Assembly (NCBI GenBank): GCA_934101685.1
Contig: CAKORZ010000029.1
Span: 1 to 15,769 of the forward strand
Direction: 5' to 3'
Origin: an uncultured Bacilli bacterium
GTDB taxonomy: Bacteria; Bacillota_I; Bacilli_A; RFN20; DUOF01
DNA length: 15,769 nucleotides
Both the position numbers and the translations under genes were made by a program. The notes beneath the pieces were generated by a model. That model worked only from the letters and a program-made list of their open reading frames with translations, had not been told where the DNA came from and searched no databases. Below, piece by piece: positions 11,859 to 15,769 of the stretch (position 1 is its first letter; every line of letters begins with the position of its first letter).

Positions 11859-13080
11859 GGAAATCACCAAACCTTTTCGAACGTGTAGGATGTCTAAGCT
11901 TTCTAAGAGCCTTAGCTTCAATTTGTCTAATTCTTTCTCTTGTAACACCAAATTCTTTACCAACTTCTTCTAGTGTACAAGGTCTTCCATCATCTAAACC
12001 ATATCTTAATCTTAAAACTCTCTCTTCTCTATCAGTTAAGTCTTTCATAACATTGTATAATTCATCTTTTAATAATTCGTTACTAGCAAATTCATTAGGT
12101 GACAATGTATCTTTATCTTCAACGAAATCTCCAACATGAGAATCATCTTCTTCACCAATTGGTTTTTCAAGTGATAATGGCTCTAGTGATAATTTTTGAA
12201 TCTCTCTAACTCTATCACCAGTTATTCCTCCACCCATCTCTTTAGCAATTTCCTCTCCAGTTGGATCTCTACCTAACTTTTGAACAAGTTGTCTTTGAAC
12301 ACGTGTCATCTTATTTATAGTTTCTACCATATGAACAGGTATTCTTATTGTTCTAGCTTGATCAGCAATTGCTCTTGTAATAGCTTGACGAATCCACCAT
12401 GTCGCATATGTAGAGAACTTAAATCCTTTCGCAGGATCAAACTTTTCACTTGCTTTAATTAATCCTAAATTACCTTCTTGGATAAGATCTAGAAATAACA
12501 TTCCTCTACCCAAATACTTTTTAGCAATAGCTACAACAAGTCTAAGGTTAGCTTGTACAATTTCATCTTTTGCCTTTTGATCTCCTTGAGCAATTCTATT
12601 AGCTAAATATATTTCTCTTTCCTTAGTTAAAAGAGGAACTTTACCTATTTCTTTTAGATACATTTTTACAGGATCATTTACTTTTACATCTCCACTAATA
12701 ACAATATTATCATTATCAATGTATTTTAATGCATCAGATTCACTTCTAAGTAAATCTTCATCTAAAAATATATCATCTTCATCCTCAACAACATCATCTA
12801 AGTTTTCAAGGTCTTTTAAATCTATTTTACTATCATCTATATCTTCTAATTCATCACTATCTTCATCTTCTGAAACAACTTCAATTTTTTTACTTTTAAA
12901 GTATTCAATTAAATGTTCAATTTCACTATCACTTAAATCTAAATGAGCAACAGCATCATCAATTTCTCCAACTGTTAAATACTTACCATTTGCTTTTGCA
13001 GTCTTCTCTAATCTTTTTTTAATGGCATCTAAAGATTCAAATTCTTCAAGCTCATCATCTTCACTCATATTTTTTGCCAT
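11845..13080 (-). CDS. sigA: Primary sigma factor SigA (RpoD)
   Basis: A 411-residue housekeeping sigma-70, which directs RNA polymerase to TTGACA/TATAAT promoters of the kind seen elsewhere here. After an N-terminal region 1.1 (about 10-65) comes a strongly acidic stretch (about 70-112). Then region 1.2 DPVKMYLKEIG, region 2 NLRLVVAIAKKYLGRGMLFLDLIQEGN and STYATWWIRQAITRAI (the -10 binding helix, with the tandem Trp that melts DNA), region 3 through PIGEEDDSHVGDFVED, and region 4 with LRLRYGL and the helix-turn-helix LEEVGKEFGVTRERIRQIEAKALRKLR that reads the -35. The C-terminal tail is FGDFRESN rather than the usual LKDFLE-type end. GGGGGA lies before the ATG, overlapping the end of dnaG three bases upstream, so dnaG and sigA are one operon, the classic macromolecular-synthesis order. 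Confidence 0.98.
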   Translation of the reverse strand: MAKNMSEDDELEEFESLDAIKKRLEKTAKANGKYLTVGEIDDAVAHLDLSDSEIEHLIEYFKSKKIEVVSEDEDSDELEDIDDSKIDLKDLENLDDVVEDEDDIFLDEDLLRSESDALKYIDNDNIVISGDVKVNDPVKMYLKEIGKVPLLTKEREIYLANRIAQGDQKAKDEIVQANLRLVVAIAKKYLGRGMLFLDLIQEGNLGLIKASEKFDPAKGFKFSTYATWWIRQAITRAIADQARTIRIPVHMVETINKMTRVQRQLVQKLGRDPTGEEIAKEMGGGITGDRVREIQKLSLEPLSLEKPIGEEDDSHVGDFVEDKDTLSPNEFASNELLKDELYNVMKDLTDREERVLRLRYGLDDGRPCTLEEVGKEFGVTRERIRQIEAKALRKLRHPTRSKRFGDFRESN

Positions 13081-13083
13081 TAA

Positions 13084-14865
13084 CTAATCCCCCTTTTTAT
13101 CCACAGTATACTTGGATTTGCACTCATTAATTGCTCCCCTTTTAATTCCTATCTCTTTTACAATTTTTGCCTTTTCAATTGGATCAGTACAATTTTTTTT
13201 CTTTTCGAGTAATTCATCTATCTCGACACTAAGTGGTTTCTGTCCTATAACATCAAATACGCATTTATTGAATTTTGAAGGAATATCTAACTCATAAATC
13301 TTAATTAAACCATCTGCTATCTTAAATTCTTTATCTTTAACATAATCAATAATCTTTAATGGTTCTATATTTTGAAATTTTTCATAATATTCTACTATAT
13401 AGGCAGCCATTTTACGATAATCACTGTTAAACATAAAGCCTACTTTCTGCATATAATATACAGTAGCATCCTTGTCAAATAGCATTTGCTTAAGTGCTTC
13501 AACTTCTGCTTTATCATAACGACTAGTCCTAGTAGTCTTTTTAGGCAGTCTATTACTTATAAATTTTATCATTTTGCCATTCAACTTGTCAATACTTTGC
13601 TCTATTACATCTTTAGAGCATTTAATTTCATTACAAGCTAATGTTTTAAAATATTCTTTTTCACTAATACTATCTATACTATTAATTAGTTTTGCCACAT
13701 AATCTATTAGCTTACACTTATCACTATAATTATCTAAATTAGTTTTTCTAAGATTATAAAAGAATTTAAATTCATTGATAGAATAAGTATTATTTAAGAA
13801 ACTTTGAATGCCTTTAATTCCTGCTTTATTAAATATTTCATCTAAATCCTTACCAGCTTCACTAACACCAGTAGTTACAACATTTAAATTAGTATTTTTT
13901 AACTCTTCAATCATCTTATACATAGATGTTTGACCAGCATTATCACCATCAAAAGAAAATATCATTTGAGCATTCATTTTTTCTATTGCTTTAATATGTT
14001 CCTTACTTAATGCAACACCCATTGTAGCAATTGCATTTTTTACTCCAGCCTTATATAAAGCAATAACATCCATAAAGCCTTCTACTACATAAACTTTACT
14101 AGATTTTAATATTTCACTTTTAGCTTCAAAAAAGTTATATAAACATGCACTCTTATTAAAAATAGCATTTTCATTACTATTAACATATTTACTAGTATCA
14201 GTATTCTCTATTCTTCTACCACTAAAGCCTACAACTTCACCTTTCATATTAGTCAAAGTAAAAATTGCTCTACCTCTAAACCTATCAATAAAGCTACCAT
14301 TACTTTCAACACAAATTCCAGCCTCTACAATCTCTTTAGTAGTATATCCTTTTTTTGTTAAATAACGGACTATTTCACTAGAATCATTACTAGCATATCC
14401 AAGTTTAAAAGCACTAATAATTTCTTCATTAATACCTCTACTAGTAAAATACTTTAATCCCTCATTATCTCCACTAGTTAAATTATAATTATAATATTCA
14501 CTTGCTTCTTTTGCTAAAGCTAATAATCTTTCTACATGCGGATCAGTACTCTTTTGAGGTATAGCAACTTCATATTGACTCAAATCATATCCAATAAAGT
14601 CAGCTACTATTTTAACAGCCTCAATAAAAGAAATCTTTTCAAATTCTTCTACAAAAGTAAAAACATTTCCTCCTGCTCCACAAGAAAAGCATTTATATAT
14701 TTGCTTATCTGTAGATATTTGCATACTAGGATTAGTATCATTATGAAAAGGACAAACAGCTACATAATTTCTACCCTTTTTAGTAACAGGTATATATTTA
14801 GAAATAATATCTACTATATCAGCTTTACTTCTAATATCTTCAATAATCTGCTCATCTAATTTCAT
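13084..14865 (-). CDS. dnaG: DNA primase DnaG
   Basis: A 593-residue primase that lays down RNA primers at the replication fork. The N-terminal CHC2 zinc finger has C38, H41, C59 and C62 (CPFH, CFSC). The catalytic core includes FTSRGINEEIISAFKLGYA and FRGRAIFTLTNMKGEVVGFSGRRI. The TOPRIM domain (about 257-340) shows VVEGFMDVIAL with the catalytic Glu and FSFDGDNAGQ with the DxD-type acids. The C-terminal part (from about 440) is the helicase-binding domain, weakly conserved as usual. GGGGAGGTGAAG lies before the ATG, one of the strongest ribosome binding sites here. Stop is TAG. It follows glyS by 30 bases and precedes sigA by three. Confidence 0.97.
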   Translation of the reverse strand: MKLDEQIIEDIRSKADIVDIISKYIPVTKKGRNYVAVCPFHNDTNPSMQISTDKQIYKCFSCGAGGNVFTFVEEFEKISFIEAVKIVADFIGYDLSQYEVAIPQKSTDPHVERLLALAKEASEYYNYNLTSGDNEGLKYFTSRGINEEIISAFKLGYASNDSSEIVRYLTKKGYTTKEIVEAGICVESNGSFIDRFRGRAIFTLTNMKGEVVGFSGRRIENTDTSKYVNSNENAIFNKSACLYNFFEAKSEILKSSKVYVVEGFMDVIALYKAGVKNAIATMGVALSKEHIKAIEKMNAQMIFSFDGDNAGQTSMYKMIEELKNTNLNVVTTGVSEAGKDLDEIFNKAGIKGIQSFLNNTYSINEFKFFYNLRKTNLDNYSDKCKLIDYVAKLINSIDSISEKEYFKTLACNEIKCSKDVIEQSIDKLNGKMIKFISNRLPKKTTRTSRYDKAEVEALKQMLFDKDATVYYMQKVGFMFNSDYRKMAAYIVEYYEKFQNIEPLKIIDYVKDKEFKIADGLIKIYELDIPSKFNKCVFDVIGQKPLSVEIDELLEKKKNCTDPIEKAKIVKEIGIKRGAINECKSKYTVDKKGD

Positions 14866-14895
14866 AACTTCACCTCCCCACTACACAAAATAAAA

Positions 14896-15769
14896 TTATA
14901 ATGTTACTCTCTCTTCAATATATTTATCTAAATCGCTAATTTTAATTCTAACTTGTTCCATTGTATCTCTATCTCTAACAGTTACACTATCATCTGCTTC
15001 TGTATCAAAATCAATAGTGATACACATAGGAGTACCAATAGCATCTTGTCTACGATATCTCTTACCAATACTACCAGCTTCATCATATTCAACCATATAT
15101 TTTTTACTTAAGTTAGAATATACTTCAAGTGCTTTTTCACTAAGTTGTTTGCTTAAAGGCATAATGCATGCTTTATATGGAGCAATTGCAGGGTGTAATT
15201 TCATAACAATACGTGTATCATCATCTTTTACTTTTTCTTCTGTATATGCTTCACACATAGTAACTAAAGTTAATCTTTCTACCCCTAAACTAGGTTCTAC
15301 ACAATAAGGAATATAACGACTATTATCACTAGGATCAATATATTCAAAATTAGCACCACTATGTTTAGCATGTTGAGTTAAATCATAATCAGTACGATCT
15401 GCTATACCCCATAATTCTCCCCAACCAAATGGAAACTTATATTCAATATCACATGTTCCTTTTGAATAGAAGCATAATTCTTCTTTAGCATGTTCTCTAA
15501 GTCTTAAATTTTCTTCACTAATATTTAAACTTTTAACAAAATTAAAACAATAATTTTTCCAATACTCATACCATTTTAAATCTTCTCCAGGCTTACAAAA
15601 GAATTCTAATTCCATTTGTTCAAATTCTCTTACTCTAAATATAAAGTTTCCAGGAGTAATTTCATTTCTAAATGATTTGCCAATTTGTCCTATACCAAAA
15701 GGTATTTTCTTTCTAGATGTTCTTTGAACATTTTTAAAGTTAACAAATATACCTTGAGCAGTTTCAGGT
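14896..15769 (-). CDS. glyS: Glycyl-tRNA synthetase, single-chain type (5' end outside window)
   Basis: The C-terminal 290 residues of the alpha2-type class II glycyl-tRNA synthetase, the form of many low-GC Gram-positives, archaea and eukaryotes, not the two-subunit GlyQ/GlyS enzyme. The open frame runs off the window end; the first residues are PETAQGIFVNFKNVQRTSRK, followed by IGKSFRNEITPGNFIFRVREFEQMELEFF (motif 2 and its loop). ELWGIADRTDYDLTQH and EPSLGVERLTL (motif 3) follow, then the HGTP anticodon-binding domain (LHPAIAPYKACIMPL, GKRYRRQDAIGTPMCITIDFDT, VTVRDRDTMEQVRI). A start at the internal Met near 15615 would remove motif 2 and is wrong. dnaG follows after 30 bases with no terminator, so glyS, dnaG, sigA and trmK probably share transcripts. 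Confidence 0.95.
   Translation of the reverse strand, partial: PETAQGIFVNFKNVQRTSRKKIPFGIGQIGKSFRNEITPGNFIFRVREFEQMELEFFCKPGEDLKWYEYWKNYCFNFVKSLNISEENLRLREHAKEELCFYSKGTCDIEYKFPFGWGELWGIADRTDYDLTQHAKHSGANFEYIDPSDNSRYIPYCVEPSLGVERLTLVTMCEAYTEEKVKDDDTRIVMKLHPAIAPYKACIMPLSKQLSEKALEVYSNLSKKYMVEYDEAGSIGKRYRRQDAIGTPMCITIDFDTEADDSVTVRDRDTMEQVRIKISDLDKYIEERVTL

Noticed and set aside
12719..12946. Ser-rich + strand open frame
   Set aside because: It is the complement of the acidic Asp/Glu stretch of sigA region 1; Ser-rich runs arise when GAT/GAA-rich codons are read on the opposite strand.
14536..14859. 107-residue + strand open frame opposite dnaG
   Set aside because: It lies wholly opposite the conserved zinc-finger region of dnaG, with no ribosome binding site and no recognisable motif.
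1..15769. CRISPR arrays, tRNA or rRNA genes, insertion sequences, prophage genes
   Set aside because: I saw no regularly spaced repeats, no cloverleaf with GTTCGA-type arm, and no transposase, integrase or phage structural motifs; all larger open frames are ordinary cellular genes.

Overview
The window is a gene-dense, very AT-rich stretch (roughly a quarter to 30 percent GC by eye) of a low-GC Gram-positive bacterium of the Bacillota. The evidence is a single-chain (alpha2) glycyl-tRNA synthetase, a glyS-dnaG-sigA-trmK cluster, a CshB/endonuclease IV pair, YqfQ/VrrA-like and DUF2624-like proteins, and strong GGAGG-type ribosome binding sites. This points to Bacilli in the broad sense, perhaps a small-genome gut lineage near Erysipelotrichia or RF39; the exact lineage cannot be fixed from this window. 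TGA is not read as Trp in the genes here: Trp is TGG, and all 20 visible stops are TAA (18) or TAG (2).

Layout. 1-807 (+) is the ATPase end of an ABC exporter. It runs head-on into a metallo-beta-lactamase-fold hydrolase (802-1407, -), preceded by ribosomal protein L33 (1446-1604, -) and an unrecognised helical protein (1730-2365, -). 2478-2738 (+) is a DUF2624-like protein that overlaps the 3' end of nfo (2721-3581, -). nfo overlaps the end of the DEAD-box helicase gene cshB (3574-4941, -), which has a consensus promoter. A DegV/FakB fatty-acid-binding protein follows (5021-5887, -).

The central part is on the + strand. A membrane-anchored XRE regulator (6060-6626) has a 17-bp palindrome on its own -35 box and is followed by a short pyrophosphatase-like protein (6647-6982). 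Next come a separate promoter, a ten-residue leader peptide with tandem Trp codons (7043-7075), a set of alternative hairpins and trpS (7234-8223). A VrrA/YqfQ-like gene (8329-8754) follows. After it the strand is minus to the end: an unrecognised gene (8774-9313), a membrane-anchored EEP-fold phosphodiesterase (9408-10517) behind a dUTPase (10520-11092), then trmK, sigA, dnaG and the 3' part of glyS.

The most notable item is the trpS leader. It reads as a five-segment, ribosome-mediated attenuator rather than the T-box usual for trpS in this phylum. The decamer TATGTTTTGT occurs twice (7093-7102, 7175-7184), and both copies can pair with one complement (7120-7129). The hairpin positions fit a model in which stalling at the Trp codons gives antitermination and ribosome arrival at the stop codon gives termination. 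The encoded TrpRS contains no tryptophan. Secondary themes are extreme compaction (convergent 3' overlaps, terminators built over stop codons) and a scattered version of the Bacillus yqfQ-cshB-nfo-yqfT cluster.
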